DNA of 64,000 nt from Sphingomonas sp. RIT328 (GCF_000632225.1 NZ_JFYV01000011.1:1-64000), one strand, 5' to 3'; positions 42,285-52,091 are shown, numbered from the stretch's first letter. Program-made: numbers and translations. Notes: a model not told the origin generated them from the letters alone.

Positions 42285-43414
42285 CTACCAGCCGCCGCCG
42301 TTGCGATTGGGGCCGAGCTGCGCGCCGAGGATATGCCGCGACGGCCAGGCGCCGATGGTGTGGACGGCATGGCCCGGCACCACCGGGCGGCCGCGCTTGG
42401 GGCGATCCTTGCGGTCGCGGACGAGGATGTCGATCGTATCGACCGCCGCCCCGCTGCGCACGCTGAGCGGATGCAGCCCCGGCGTGGCGATCGTCACCGC
42501 CGCCTGCCACGTCGCCGCGACGCCGGGCACGGGGTGCATCGTCACCGAACGGCCGGCGACCTCCGCCACCGGCGCGGCGGCAGCCTCGCCGAACACGCGC
42601 GCCACCACCTCGATCTCACCCGGCGCGGGGACGTGGCGGGGATCGTGCGGCCGGGTGAGCAGCCGCACGTCGGCGGGCGAGACGATCTGGACATGCGGCC
42701 AGCCCGCCGCCCCCGCGCCGATCGGGCGGAAGGTCCAGCTCGGCACACCGTCATGGACGCTGACGATCGTATAGCCCGCCGCGCCGTCCGCCTCCTCAAT
42801 CTGCGCGGTCGACCGGGTCGCGCCATAGACGACGCGGCCGTCGTTGAGCAGCTCGTTGTAATGGGTATGGCCGGTGTCGACGAAGGCGACGCCCGCCTCG
42901 GCGAACAGGCTGGCGACCGCCTCGCCGCCGTCGCTGAGGTCGCCGGGATAGGCGTGCATGAAGACCAGCGGCGTCTCTCCGGCATCGTCCGCGTCGGCGA
43001 GCGCTTCGGCGAGGCGGCGGCGCTGGCCGGCGCCGATGCGGAAATCCGGCCCGCCGCTGCCGGCGCTGACGATGTCGAGGAACAGGCAGCGATAGCCCTG
43101 GATCCCGCGCGCGAACGGCCGCATCGCCTCGGGCGTGCCGGCGCGGAAGGCGGCGAGCGTGCCGTCCTCGAAATCATGGTCGCCGGGGATGGTGAAGACC
43201 GGCAGCGTCAGCGGCGCGAGCGCGGCGCGGATCCGGTCATATTGTTCGGCGGTGGCGTGGTTCGCATTGTCGCCGGGCAGGAAGACGAAATCGATCCCTC
43301 GCGCACGTCGGCAAGCTCGGCGACGATCGCCTCCAGCCGGCGGATGCCCAGCCAGTCGTCGGCCTCGTCGGCATGCAGGTCGCCGACATGCACCCAGCTG
43401 ATCGTCCCGCTCAT
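42285..43414 (-). pseudogene. Metallophosphoesterase interrupted by a -1 frameshift
   Basis: The first 38 residues read MSGTISWVHVGDLHADEADD and on through AELADVREG in one frame. A single base appears to be missing near 43295, and the rest continues in another frame with IDFVFLPGDNANH, FTIPGDHDFEDG and GHTHYNE. Together these give the metal-binding motifs DxH, GDN, GDHD and GHTH of a calcineurin-like phosphoesterase of about 376 residues. As sequenced, the N-terminal fragment misreads and stops early. It overlaps the upstream MFS gene by ATGA. Either a recent mutation or a sequencing error. Confidence 0.85.
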
Positions 43415-44691
43415 GCCGTCGTCTCCCGATGTTTGCCTTCGCACGCCGGGCGCAGCAGGCCCGCGAAGCCGATCCACAGGCCGAGGCTGGCGAGCGCGAA
43501 GCTGCCGAGGATCAGGAAGGCGGCGTGATAGCCGAGCGCCTGCGCGATCCAGCCGCCGATCGCCGGGCTGAGCGACGCGCCGAGCCCCTGGATCGTCATC
43601 ACCGCGCCCTGGCCGACGTTGACCCGCCCCGTCCCGTCGAGCAGGCAGGCGACCAGCCCCGGCACCGCGACGCTCTGCAAGCCGGCCCCGATGCCGTCGA
43701 GCGCCTGCACCGGCCATACGCCCCAATGTTCGATGAACGTTCCGGCGAGGAACCCGCGCAGCGGCAGCGCCGCGAAGGAGATCAGCAGCACCAGCCAATA
43801 GCCGCGCCCCGCCGACATCTTCATCGCGACCAGCGCCGCGACGATCATCACCGCCTGCGCGACGACCACGGTGGTCGCGGTGAACAGCGCCGCATTGCCC
43901 TTGCCCGCGCCGACCACCGCGAGGCTGTAGAGCGGCAGCATCGCGCCGTTGCCGAGGTGGAAACAGGCGAGCGCGGCGGCGAGGATCAGCATCGGCTTGT
44001 TGGCGAGCAAGGTCTTGAACCCCTCCGCCTGACCGCCGCTCTTGCCGTCGTCGTCGTCCTCGCCGTTTTCGAGACCGCGCGCCGCCTGATGGTCGATCGC
44101 GCGTTCCGGGATCATCAGCACGCTGATGATCGCCAGCACGCCGAAGGCGGCGGCGAGGTAGAAGATCGCCGGCATGCCGAACTTCCAGCCGAGGAATCCC
44201 GACAGCCCCGCGCCGATCATGTTGCCGGCGTGGTTCCAGGCCTGGTTACGACCGTTCTGCGCGTTGAAGCCGCGCTGGCGGACGACGCCGAGCGTCATGC
44301 CCGTCACCGCCGGGCCGATCGCCGCGCCGGCGATCGCGGTCGCCACCTGGCTGACCGTCACCACCCATCCCGATTGCGACAGCAGGATCAGGAACGACGC
44401 CATCACCGTGCAGATGCCGGTGACGATCACCACCAGCCGCTTCTTCTCGGTATGATCGATGAACGCGCCCGCCGGCACCGTCATGATCATGCCGGCGACG
44501 CCGCCCGCCGACATCACCGTGCCGATCGGCCCCGACGTCCAGCCGCGCTGCTGGAGGAAGACGCCGAGGAACGGCCCGATCCCTGCCTGCATGTCGGCCA
44601 TGAAGAAATTGAGCGCCTGGAGCGCCGTCGTCGCCCGTTTCCGGTCGTTCGATCCTGTCGCGGATGATCCGGTAAGTGCCTGCGTCGCCAT
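43411..44691 (-). CDS. MFS transporter
   Basis: A 426-residue major facilitator protein with about twelve helices, a hydrophilic central loop rich in aspartate (GEDDDDGKSGG near 205) and the motif A-like HTEKKRL near residue 82. The substrate is unknown. The stop overlaps the metallophosphoesterase start, so the two are an operon and may handle a phosphorylated compound together; this is inference only. The promoter is expected in the 220-base gap before M16. Confidence 0.88.
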   Translation of the reverse strand: MATQALTGSSATGSNDRKRATTALQALNFFMADMQAGIGPFLGVFLQQRGWTSGPIGTVMSAGGVAGMIMTVPAGAFIDHTEKKRLVVIVTGICTVMASFLILLSQSGWVVTVSQVATAIAGAAIGPAVTGMTLGVVRQRGFNAQNGRNQAWNHAGNMIGAGLSGFLGWKFGMPAIFYLAAAFGVLAIISVLMIPERAIDHQAARGLENGEDDDDGKSGGQAEGFKTLLANKPMLILAAALACFHLGNGAMLPLYSLAVVGAGKGNAALFTATTVVVAQAVMIVAALVAMKMSAGRGYWLVLLISFAALPLRGFLAGTFIEHWGVWPVQALDGIGAGLQSVAVPGLVACLLDGTGRVNVGQGAVMTIQGLGASLSPAIGGWIAQALGYHAAFLILGSFALASLGLWIGFAGLLRPACEGKHRETTA

Positions 44692-44797
44692 GCCTTGCCC
44701 TCGGGTTCGAGGGGCTCAACTCGATCAGGCCGGTTTGGCCGCATCGACTTCTGGCGCTGGCGTTTCAGCACGCCGCCATTTTGGAGGATTATCTAGC

Positions 44798-44807
44798 AAC
44801 TTAAGTT
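44798..44807. promoter_or_regulatory. AT-rich palindrome in the MFS/M16 divergent region
   Basis: AACTTAAGTT is a perfect 10-bp palindrome in an AT-rich stretch (44785-44820) of an otherwise GC-rich genome, between divergent genes. A second CTTAAG lies at 44815-44820. It may be an operator. Confidence 0.35.
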
Positions 44808-44915
44808 ACTTAGCCTTAAGATGAATTCGGTGTCATGTGCGCCTTGCGCGAGGCCGATTGACACCGCTCGCGCTGCCGGCTCAACCTGCATCATCACCAG
44901 CCGGAGCCCTCATCC

Positions 44916-47750
44916 ATGCGTCTCGTTCGTGCCGCCCTGTTGCTCGGGGCCGCGCTCCTGCCCCTCGCCGCCACCGCCCAGAGTGTTCCGCAAGCCGCCA
45001 CCGCCGCCGTCAAGCCGATCGCCTTCACCGAACGCACGCTCGCCAACGGCCTGCGCGTCTATGCGCTGCGCGACACCGGCACGCCCAATGTCGCGGTGCA
45101 GGTCTGGTACGACGTCGGTTCGAAGGACGATCCGCGCGGCCGTTCGGGCTTCGCGCACATGTTCGAACATCTCATGTTCAAGGCGACGCGCAATCTCGTC
45201 TCCGAACAGATGGACCGGCTGACCGAGGATGTCGGCGGATACAACAACGCCTCGACCAACGACGATTACACCAATTATTACGAGGTGATCCCGGCCAACC
45301 ACCTGCAACGGCTGCTGTTCGCCGAAGCGGACCGGATGGCGAGCCTGGTCGTCGAGCCGAAGAGCTTCGCCTCCGAGCGCGACGTGGTGAAGGAGGAGCT
45401 GCGCCAGTCGACGCTCGCCCGCCCCTATGGCAAGCTCTTCTCCACCTATCTGTCCGCCGCCGCCTATACGACGCATCCCTATGCGCGCTCGACGATCGGC
45501 AGCATCGAGAATCTGGAAGCCGCGTCGATCGACGACGTCCGCGCCTTCCATGCGACCTATTATCGGCCGGACAATGCGATACTTGTCGTCGCCGGCAACT
45601 TCGATCCGGCGCAGCTCAACGCCTGGGTCGACCAGTATTTCAGCAAGATCGCCAAGCCGTCGACGCCGATCCCGCGCGTCACCGTGCAGGAGCCGCCGCG
45701 CACCAAGGCGGTCCGCTACACCGTCTACGAACCCAATACGCCGCTGCCCGCGGTGCTGATGAGCTGGCACGTCCCCGCCGATCGCGACGCCGACATTCCG
45801 GCGCTGACCGTGCTCCAGACGATCCTGTCGACCGGCGAGAGCAGCCGGATGTACGAAAGCCTCGTCTATCGCGACCAGCTGGCGCAGGACGCCTCCGCCT
45901 TCCTCGACAGCAAGCAGGGCACCGGCAACCTCATCGCTTATGCGATCCTCGCCGGCGGCAAGACGGTGGAACAGGGCGAGGCCGGCCTCGCGCGCGAGAT
46001 CGCGCGCTTCCGCGACGCGCCGGTCAGCGCCGCCGAACTCGCCGAGGCGAAGAACGAGATCCTCACCGCCGCGATCAAGAGCCGCGAGACCGCCGAGGGC
46101 AAGGCGCGCATCCTCGCCTCGTCGGTGATCATCGACGGCGATCCGCGCGCCGCCGACCGTCAGCTCGCCGAAATCGCCCGCGTCAGCGCCGCCGACGTGC
46201 AGCGCGTCGCGCGCCGCTATCTCGGCGTCGAGCAGGCGGCGACGATCCGCTACCTGCCCGACACCGCCAAGCCGGCCGGGCAAAGCGGCGACCGGATCAC
46301 CGTCGCCGCGACCGTGCAGACCGCGCCGCTCACCCCGCCCGCGCAGATCGCGATCGTCACCCCCGCCAGCGAGGCGGAGCGTATCCAGCCGCCCGCCCCC
46401 GCCGCGCCGGTCAAGGCCAATCTGCCGCAGCCGATCGAGACACGGCTCGCCAACGGGCTGCGCGTCATCACCGTCGAACGCCACGACCTGCCGATCGCCA
46501 CCGCCTATCTGGTCGCCACCGGCGGGCAGATGCTCGACCCCGTCGACCGTTCGGGCGTCAGCAACCTTGCGGCGACGCTGATGACCAAGGGCACGACCAC
46601 GCGCTCGGCGACCGAGATCGCGCGACAGGTCGAAAGCCTCGGCGGCTCGATCGGCGCCGGCTCGGACAACGAGGGCGGCAGCGTCTCGGTGACGGTCAAA
46701 TCGGATCAGCTCGCGCCGGCGATGACGATCCTCGCCGATGTCGCGACGCATCCGGTGTTCGCACCCGACGAGCTCGAACGCGCCCGCGCGCAGCAGGTCG
46801 ATGCGGTCACCGTCGCGTTCAAGAATCCGTCGCAGCTCGCCGCGATGGTCGCCGACCGTGCCGCCTTCGGCGCATCACCGTTCGGCGCGCCCGGTGGCGG
46901 TACGCCGACCTCGCTGAAGGCGATCAGCCGCGGTGACGTCACCGCCGCCTATGCCCGCACCTGGCGCCCCGATCAGGCGACGCTGATCCTGGTCGGCGAC
47001 GTCACCCCGGCGCAGGCCAGGGCGCTCGCCACCGCGCAGCTCGGCCAGTGGCGCGCGCCTGCTGGAGCGGCGGCCGCGCCGGTCGCGCTCGCCGCGCTGC
47101 CCGCGCCGCGGACGATCGTCGTCGACATGCCCGGCGCCGGTCAGGCCGGCGTCGTCGTCGAACGCCCGGCGATCCCGCGCGCCGATCCGCGTTACTATCC
47201 GCTCGCGGTGGCCAATACCGTGCTCGGCGGCGGCTTCTCGTCGCGGCTCAACCAGGAGGTGCGGATCAAGCGTGGCCTCGCTTACGGCGCGTCGAGCGGC
47301 GTCGATGCGGCGCGCGCGGTCGGCAGCTTCGCGGCGCGGACCCAGACCAAGAACCCCACCGCCGCCGAGGTGGTGACGCTGATCACCGCCGAGATGGCGC
47401 GGATCGGCGCAGCGCCGGTGCCGGACAGCGAGCTGTCGACACGCAAGGCGGTGCTGGTCGGCAATTTCGGGCGGACGGTCGAGACCACCGGCGGCATCGC
47501 CGGGCTGATCGGCGGCTATGTGCTCGACGGCGTGCCACTCACCGAATTGCAGAGCTACACCAGCAAGGTCGAGGCGGTGACGCCGGCCGCGGTCCAGTCC
47601 GCGGCGGTCGCGCTGCTCGACCCCAAGGCGGCGAGCGTCGCGGTGGTCGGCGACGCCAAGCAATTCCTCACCCCGCTCAAGGCCGCGCGCCCCGAAACCG
47701 AGACGCTGACCGAGGCGCAGCTCAACCTCGACAGCCCGACGCTGCGCTAG
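44916..47750 (+). CDS. M16 family metallopeptidase, two fused units
   Basis: A 944-residue exported protein with a signal peptide at residues 1-21. The N-terminal unit has the inverted zinc motif HMFEH (H81, E84, H85) and a downstream ERDVVKEEL glutamate near 160, so it is catalytic. The second unit from about residue 500 (ETRLANGLRVITVERHDLP) lacks HxxEH and looks like the non-catalytic partner. In many bacteria these two are separate genes; here they are one chain, as in PqqL-type proteases. It probably degrades peptides in the periplasm. Confidence 0.93.
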   Translation: MRLVRAALLLGAALLPLAATAQSVPQAATAAVKPIAFTERTLANGLRVYALRDTGTPNVAVQVWYDVGSKDDPRGRSGFAHMFEHLMFKATRNLVSEQMDRLTEDVGGYNNASTNDDYTNYYEVIPANHLQRLLFAEADRMASLVVEPKSFASERDVVKEELRQSTLARPYGKLFSTYLSAAAYTTHPYARSTIGSIENLEAASIDDVRAFHATYYRPDNAILVVAGNFDPAQLNAWVDQYFSKIAKPSTPIPRVTVQEPPRTKAVRYTVYEPNTPLPAVLMSWHVPADRDADIPALTVLQTILSTGESSRMYESLVYRDQLAQDASAFLDSKQGTGNLIAYAILAGGKTVEQGEAGLAREIARFRDAPVSAAELAEAKNEILTAAIKSRETAEGKARILASSVIIDGDPRAADRQLAEIARVSAADVQRVARRYLGVEQAATIRYLPDTAKPAGQSGDRITVAATVQTAPLTPPAQIAIVTPASEAERIQPPAPAAPVKANLPQPIETRLANGLRVITVERHDLPIATAYLVATGGQMLDPVDRSGVSNLAATLMTKGTTTRSATEIARQVESLGGSIGAGSDNEGGSVSVTVKSDQLAPAMTILADVATHPVFAPDELERARAQQVDAVTVAFKNPSQLAAMVADRAAFGASPFGAPGGGTPTSLKAISRGDVTAAYARTWRPDQATLILVGDVTPAQARALATAQLGQWRAPAGAAAAPVALAALPAPRTIVVDMPGAGQAGVVVERPAIPRADPRYYPLAVANTVLGGGFSSRLNQEVRIKRGLAYGASSGVDAARAVGSFAARTQTKNPTAAEVVTLITAEMARIGAAPVPDSELSTRKAVLVGNFGRTVETTGGIAGLIGGYVLDGVPLTELQSYTSKVEAVTPAAVQSAAVALLDPKAASVAVVGDAKQFLTPLKAARPETETLTEAQLNLDSPTLR

Positions 47751-47805
47751 GCCGCCCCTTCAACCGGCGGGCGACGCGCAACCGGATGTAAGCTATTGGC
47801 GGCCT

Positions 47806-48816
47806 ATGCCGCTGCCGATGCAGACGATCCGCCTGACCACCCGGCACTGGCGCGCGTTCGCCGCGCTGGCGCTGGCGGTCGCGGTGCTGCTCGCCGGGCT
47901 GTCGGGCTGGCGGGCGATCGTCGCGCACGGCGGCGCGGCGCCGCCCCTGCCCGCGCCCGCCGGCTATGAGGCGGAGGATCACTTTCCCGGCGCGGCGCTG
48001 CTCTACGCCGCCATGCCCGCCACCCCCGACGGCGAGAGCGCCGCGCCCGCGGTCGGCGTCACCGGCACGACCGCGCTGCCCGCCGCGCCGATCTCCGCCG
48101 CCGCGCTCGCCGCCGCGCTGCGTGCCGGCGGCAGCGTCGCACCGCCCTTCACGATGGCGGGCGCGAGCGCGCAGGATCGGGCGCGCGCGCTCGAATGCCT
48201 CACCGCGGCGATCTATTACGAGGCCGCGTCGGAAGCGGATGCCGGCCAGTCGGCGGTCGCGCAGGTGATCCTCAACCGTGCGCGCCACCCCGCCTTCCCC
48301 GCGACGATATGCGGCGTCGTCTATCAGGGATCGGAGCATGCCGGCTGCCAGTTCAGCTTCGCCTGCGACGGCGCGCTGGCGCGGGTGCCGTCGCGCAGCG
48401 GCTGGGCGCGCGCGGCGCGGCATGCGGCGATGGCGCTCGCCGGCTATGTCTTCGCGCCGGTCGGGCTGGCGACGCATTACCATACCTATGCCGTCACGCC
48501 GGCGTGGAACCGCGCCATGGTGATGACCGATGTGGTCGGCGCGCATCTCTTCCACCGCTGGAAGGGCTTCTGGGGGACGAGCGCCGCCTTCGCGCAGCGC
48601 TATCGAGGTGGCGAGCCGCTGCCCGGCCCGCATCTGCGCCTCGCCGAACCGCCGCTCGTGCCCCCGCCGGCGCTGATCGCCGCCGCCGCGCCGCTGCCGG
48701 TCGCGCCCGGCGCCGCGCCGCCGCCGCAACCGGTCGCGACGCCGACGCCCGACCTGCTGCCGCCCGCCTCCACCGTGCTCGACAAGTGGAAGGATTCGGG
48801 CAAGCCGCTGATGTGA
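47806..48816 (+). CDS. SleB-like cell wall hydrolase
   Basis: A 336-residue protein with one N-terminal transmembrane helix (about 16-35) and a hydrolase_2 (SleB) domain at about 128-250: CLTAAIYYEAASE with the likely catalytic glutamate, then VAQVILNRARHP, GSEHAGCQFSFACDG and ATHYHTYAVTPAW. SleB-type enzymes cleave peptidoglycan glycan strands. A proline-rich C-terminal tail of about 80 residues follows. It converges with the S9 peptidase gene, with 7 bases between the stops. Confidence 0.9.
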   Translation: MPLPMQTIRLTTRHWRAFAALALAVAVLLAGLSGWRAIVAHGGAAPPLPAPAGYEAEDHFPGAALLYAAMPATPDGESAAPAVGVTGTTALPAAPISAAALAAALRAGGSVAPPFTMAGASAQDRARALECLTAAIYYEAASEADAGQSAVAQVILNRARHPAFPATICGVVYQGSEHAGCQFSFACDGALARVPSRSGWARAARHAAMALAGYVFAPVGLATHYHTYAVTPAWNRAMVMTDVVGAHLFHRWKGFWGTSAAFAQRYRGGEPLPGPHLRLAEPPLVPPPALIAAAAPLPVAPGAAPPPQPVATPTPDLLPPASTVLDKWKDSGKPLM

Positions 48817-48823
48817 AGGCCTA

Positions 48824-50734
48824 TTATTTGGCGTTCTTCACATAGCGATCGAACCAGGCGATCGCGCGCGCCCGCACGTCGCTCGCCTGGTCGGGCGCGG
48901 TGACGCAATGGCCGGCGTCGGGGTAGATCACCAGGCTGACCGGCACGCCGCGGTCCTTGAGCGCGTGCCACCATTCGATCGACTGGGTCGGCGGCACCTC
49001 GATGTCACGTTCGCCGACGTAGATGAAGGTCGGCGTCTTCGCCGTCTTGGCGTGATAGACCGCCGACACGCCCTCATAGGCCTTGATGTCGTCGTACATC
49101 GTCTTGCCGAAGAACGGCAGCAGCCACTGGTCGATGCCGTTGGTGCCATAATAGCTCACCCAATTGGACAGGCCGGCACCGGCGACGATCGCCTTGAAGC
49201 GGTTGGTCTGCGTATTGGTCCACATCGCCATGAAGCCGCCGTAGCTGCAGCCGCCGAGGCCGAGGCGGTTGTCGTCGATCGGCGCGACGCGCTCGACCGC
49301 ATCGATCCCGGCGAGGATGTCGCGCAGGTCGCCGCCGCCGAAGTCGCGCTTGTTCGCGGCGGTGAACGCCTCGCCCTGGCCGTAGCTGCCGCGCGGATTG
49401 GGCAGGAAGACATAATAGCCCGCCTTGAGCAGCGCGCCGTTCATCGATCCCGCCGAGACATAGCCGGGCATCGACGCCGCCGAGGGGCCGCCGTGCACCA
49501 TCGTGATCATCGGCGCCTTGCCGCCCGCCGGCGCCTCGCGCGGCGCGAGCAGCCAGCCCTGCACGTTAAAGCCTTCGTTGGTCCAGGCGACGCTGCGCGC
49601 GCGCGTCATCGCCGGCGCGGCGTCATTGTCGTGGGTGATCTGGCGCACGCCCGCGGCGCCCGTCGCCGCGACCGGCCCCGCATAGATCGCCGGCGCATGC
49701 TCGTAGTCCTGCACCACTGCGGCGACGACGCGGCCGTCGGCGCTGAACACCGCGCGGCCGTCGCCCGCGCTGCTGCTCGCCGGCTTGGCGAAGCCCGGCG
49801 TCACCGCCGCGCCGGGGGTGAGCGTGCCGAACTGGACCTGATCGCCCGACAGCGTCACGGTGCGCAAGCCCGCCGCGGTCCAGTCGATCGTCGTCACCGT
49901 CGACTTGGCGCCCGCGGTAATGTTGCGCGGCGTGCCGCCGGTGATCGGCACGGTGAAGACGTCGCCGCCGATCGAGCCGAAATCGCTCATCAGCCCGCCG
50001 ATGAAGGCGACGGTACGGCCATCGGGCGAGACGCGCGGCTGGTTGAGCTGCGTCGCCGGCCTGGCGATCGAGCGCACCGCGCCGGTCTGCGCGTCGATCG
50101 CGTCGAGCGACGCCACCCACCAATTGTTGTCGCCATTGCCGAGCGCGGTGGTCGCGACGAAGCCGCGCCCGTCGGGCGTCCAGTCATATTCGTAGACGTA
50201 GCGGCCGGCGGGCGAGATCGGCGTCACATTCGTCGCCGGGCGGGCGATGTCGAACACCGCCAGCCGCTGCTCGTCGTTCTTCTCGCCGATCTCGCCGATC
50301 ATCCGCACGCCCGCCTGCGTCGCGCCCGATTCCTTGGCGGCACCGAGCGTGACGAGCAATGCGATCCGTTTGCCGTCGGGCGAGACGCGCGGGGTCTGGG
50401 CGATGCCGGCGATCGTCGCGATCGTCCGCGTCGTCGTCGCATCGGCATAGATCAGCCGCACCGATCCGGTCTCGCGGCCGAGCAGGACGATATCGCCATT
50501 GGGCGCGAAGGTCAGCCCGGCATAGCTGCACGTCTTGCACGGATCGATCGTGCGGACGACATGCCCGTCGGCGACCGACCGCACCGTCACGACGCTCCGG
50601 CTGCCGTTGCTCTCGATCGCCGCGACGCGATCGCCGGCGGGGGCGATGGCGAGCGCGCCATATTGATGCAGCGCCTGCGCGGCGGCGGGTGCGGCGGTCG
50701 AGGCAAGCAGGGCGGCGGCGAGGATCAGGCGCAT
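48824..50734 (-). CDS. S9 family prolyl oligopeptidase-like serine peptidase
   Basis: A 636-residue exported enzyme with a signal peptide at residues 1-19, a beta-propeller region with repeated VSPDGK/RTVA-type blades (about 30-370), and an alpha/beta hydrolase domain. The nucleophile serine is in GLGGCSYGGF near residue 498, and the histidine in PDAGHC near 612. It should cleave short peptides in the periplasm. Stand-alone gene. Confidence 0.92.
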   Translation of the reverse strand: MRLILAAALLASTAAPAAAQALHQYGALAIAPAGDRVAAIESNGSRSVVTVRSVADGHVVRTIDPCKTCSYAGLTFAPNGDIVLLGRETGSVRLIYADATTTRTIATIAGIAQTPRVSPDGKRIALLVTLGAAKESGATQAGVRMIGEIGEKNDEQRLAVFDIARPATNVTPISPAGRYVYEYDWTPDGRGFVATTALGNGDNNWWVASLDAIDAQTGAVRSIARPATQLNQPRVSPDGRTVAFIGGLMSDFGSIGGDVFTVPITGGTPRNITAGAKSTVTTIDWTAAGLRTVTLSGDQVQFGTLTPGAAVTPGFAKPASSSAGDGRAVFSADGRVVAAVVQDYEHAPAIYAGPVAATGAAGVRQITHDNDAAPAMTRARSVAWTNEGFNVQGWLLAPREAPAGGKAPMITMVHGGPSAASMPGYVSAGSMNGALLKAGYYVFLPNPRGSYGQGEAFTAANKRDFGGGDLRDILAGIDAVERVAPIDDNRLGLGGCSYGGFMAMWTNTQTNRFKAIVAGAGLSNWVSYYGTNGIDQWLLPFFGKTMYDDIKAYEGVSAVYHAKTAKTPTFIYVGERDIEVPPTQSIEWWHALKDRGVPVSLVIYPDAGHCVTAPDQASDVRARAIAWFDRYVKNAK

Positions 50735-50800
50735 CGGAACTCCGTCATACGGGCAATAGCCCTGACGCTTAACGCCTCGCCACGCCGCCGCAAGCCGCCG

Positions 50801-51202
50801 CTAGCGGCAGCGCACGTTGTTGCGATCGACCGAGCGGCCGACCGCCGCACCCGCCGCGCCGCCCAGCAACGTGCCGAGCAGCCCGGAATTGCCCGGCGCG
50901 ATGATGTTGCCGAGCACGCCGCCGGCGATGCCGCCGACGATCAGGCCGGTCGTGCCGTCGCTGCGCCGGCAATAATATTGGCCATTCTCGCCGCGATAGA
51001 TGCGATCGCGCGACGACAGCCGGCGTTCGCGATAGCGCGGCCCGTCGACATAATAGCGATCGGCATAATAGCCGCCGTACGACGGATCGACGCGATTATA
51101 ATCATAGGCAGAATAGCCGCGGTAGCGCGTGTCGGTGCCGTAGCTCGAACAGCCGGCCAGCGTCGTTGCAGCCACCGCCGCCGCCATCATCATCGTCCGC
51201 AT
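50801..51202 (-). CDS. Glycine-zipper 2TM lipoprotein
   Basis: A 133-residue protein with a lipoprotein signal (lipobox LAGC after about 17 residues), a tyrosine- and arginine-rich middle part (RYRGYSAYDYNRVD region), and a C-terminal glycine zipper (GLIVGGIAGGVLGNIIAPGN and on). It resembles the 17-kDa antigen/Rickettsia-type outer-membrane lipoproteins. The start at 51202 gives the signal peptide; a longer in-frame extension is not credible. Envelope role inferred. Confidence 0.82.
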   Translation of the reverse strand: MRTMMMAAAVAATTLAGCSSYGTDTRYRGYSAYDYNRVDPSYGGYYADRYYVDGPRYRERRLSSRDRIYRGENGQYYCRRSDGTTGLIVGGIAGGVLGNIIAPGNSGLLGTLLGGAAGAAVGRSVDRNNVRCR

Positions 51203-51265
51203 CGCATCCTCCCTGTTCGTGTCGATGCAAATCAAATGCCCTGTGCAACAGTTGGTTGCATCCCG

Positions 51266-51291
51266 GGAACGCGCCGGGCGGACCGACGGTT
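51266..51291 (+). promoter_or_regulatory. EcfG-like promoter candidate before the 53-residue gene
   Basis: GGAAC at 51266-51270 and GGTT at 51288-51291 are separated by 17 bases, close to the alphaproteobacterial general-stress consensus GGAAC-N16/17-CGTT (one mismatch in the -10). The predicted start site is about 20 bases before the ATG at 51317, leaving room for the strong ribosome site. Confidence 0.45.
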
Positions 51292-51316
51292 GGTCGGAAT
51301 ACGAAGGAGAGAAGCG

Positions 51317-51478
51317 ATGAAAGACGATCTCAAATCGACCACCGAGACGCGCGACCCCAATCTGTCGACCGAGCATCAGCAGCCCGGCGACGCGCGCCGC
51401 CCGAGCGAGACGCTCGACAAGGGTCAGCCCAAGGGCGAGACGATCCCGCGCAAATCGTCGCTGCTCGGCAACGACTGA
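51317..51478 (+). CDS. 53-residue hydrophilic small protein
   Basis: A short gene with a textbook ribosome site (AAGGAGA, 51304-51310) 6 bases before the ATG. The product (MKDDLKSTTETRDPNLSTEH onward, ending SSLLGND) is charged, without hydrophobic core or cysteines, and is probably disordered. Its composition recalls stress-induced desiccation-type proteins. It has an EcfG-like promoter and converges with another small gene with a similar promoter. Function unknown. Confidence 0.65.
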   Translation: MKDDLKSTTETRDPNLSTEHQQPGDARRPSETLDKGQPKGETIPRKSSLLGND

Positions 51479-51505
51479 CGGGGCGCACGCCGCGCCCCGC
51501 CGGGA

Positions 51506-51973
51506 TCAGGCCGCGCCGGCTGCCTCGCTGAAGCCGCTGCCGCGATCGGCGACCAGCGTCGGCGCCGGGCCGGTGGCGGGGCGCAGCGCTTCCTTCTCGG
51601 CGTCGCTCGGCACCGCGGTGGGATCGGGACGGAAGGCGTCGACCGCGCGGCTGTCGTTGCCCGGATGGCTGTCGCCCATCAGGTCGGTGGGGACGTGTTC
51701 GGCGGCGGGGTTGCCGGCGCGTTCCTCGAAATGCTTCTCGGTCTCCGCCATGCCGACCGGCGCGGCGGCCATCGTCGCCGGACGCGGCGCGATCGGGCTG
51801 GTCGTGCTGTCACCCGGCACCGCTCCGACGCCGCCGGTCGGCTTCGGCGGTTCGGCAGGCCGACGCGGGCGCGATCCCGGTGCGGGACCGAAGGCCGCCG
51901 TCGCTGCGGTCCATGCCGCCGCGCCGGCCGCGAAGGCGGCGAGGCCGAAGCCGAGTCTCTTGTAATCCATCAT
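51506..51973 (-). CDS. Small membrane-anchored protein of unknown function
   Basis: A protein of about 155 residues with one N-terminal transmembrane or signal helix ([22 protein letters not shown]) and a proline-rich, acidic, probably disordered periplasmic part containing [16 protein letters not shown] do not recognise the family. The start is ATG at 51973 or 51970; the in-frame GTG at 51976 is less likely. A full EcfG-type promoter lies upstream, so it is probably induced by general stress. Confidence 0.65.
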   Translation of the reverse strand: MMDYKRLGFGLAAFAAGAAAWTAATAAFGPAPGSRPRRPAEPPKPTGGVGAVPGDSTTSPIAPRPATMAAAPVGMAETEKHFEERAGNPAAEHVPTDLMGDSHPGNDSRAVDAFRPDPTAVPSDAEKEALRPATGPAPTLVADRGSGFSEAAGAA

Positions 51974-52006
51974 CACTGTCCCGGTTGCTGCGGTTCGTCG
52001 CCCTCC

Positions 52007-52032
52007 AACGGTGCGGCCCGAAGCCGGGTTCC
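52007..52032 (-). promoter_or_regulatory. EcfG-type general-stress promoter
   Basis: On the minus strand GGAAC (52028-52032), a 17-base spacer, and CGTT (52007-52010) match the consensus GGAAC-N16/17-CGTT exactly. The start site would be near 52000, about 27 bases before the start of the 51506-51973 gene. Confidence 0.7.
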
Positions 52033-52085
52033 GCTGCGCGCAGCACGTTGCGATGCGAGGATGATTTCACCCCTGCCCGCTTTGC

Positions 52086-52091
52086 TATAGG
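52086..52091 (+). promoter_or_regulatory. -10 candidate just upstream of recF
   Basis: TATAGG preceded by GC, in the GCTATA form, 10 bases before the recF ATG. The transcript would begin only a few bases before the start codon. The -35 is not clear. Confidence 0.4.

Noticed and set aside
44821..45222. A plus-strand frame starting at ATG 44821
   Set aside because: Runs out of frame into the M16 gene and is cysteine, serine and proline rich; the upstream part probably is regulatory DNA.
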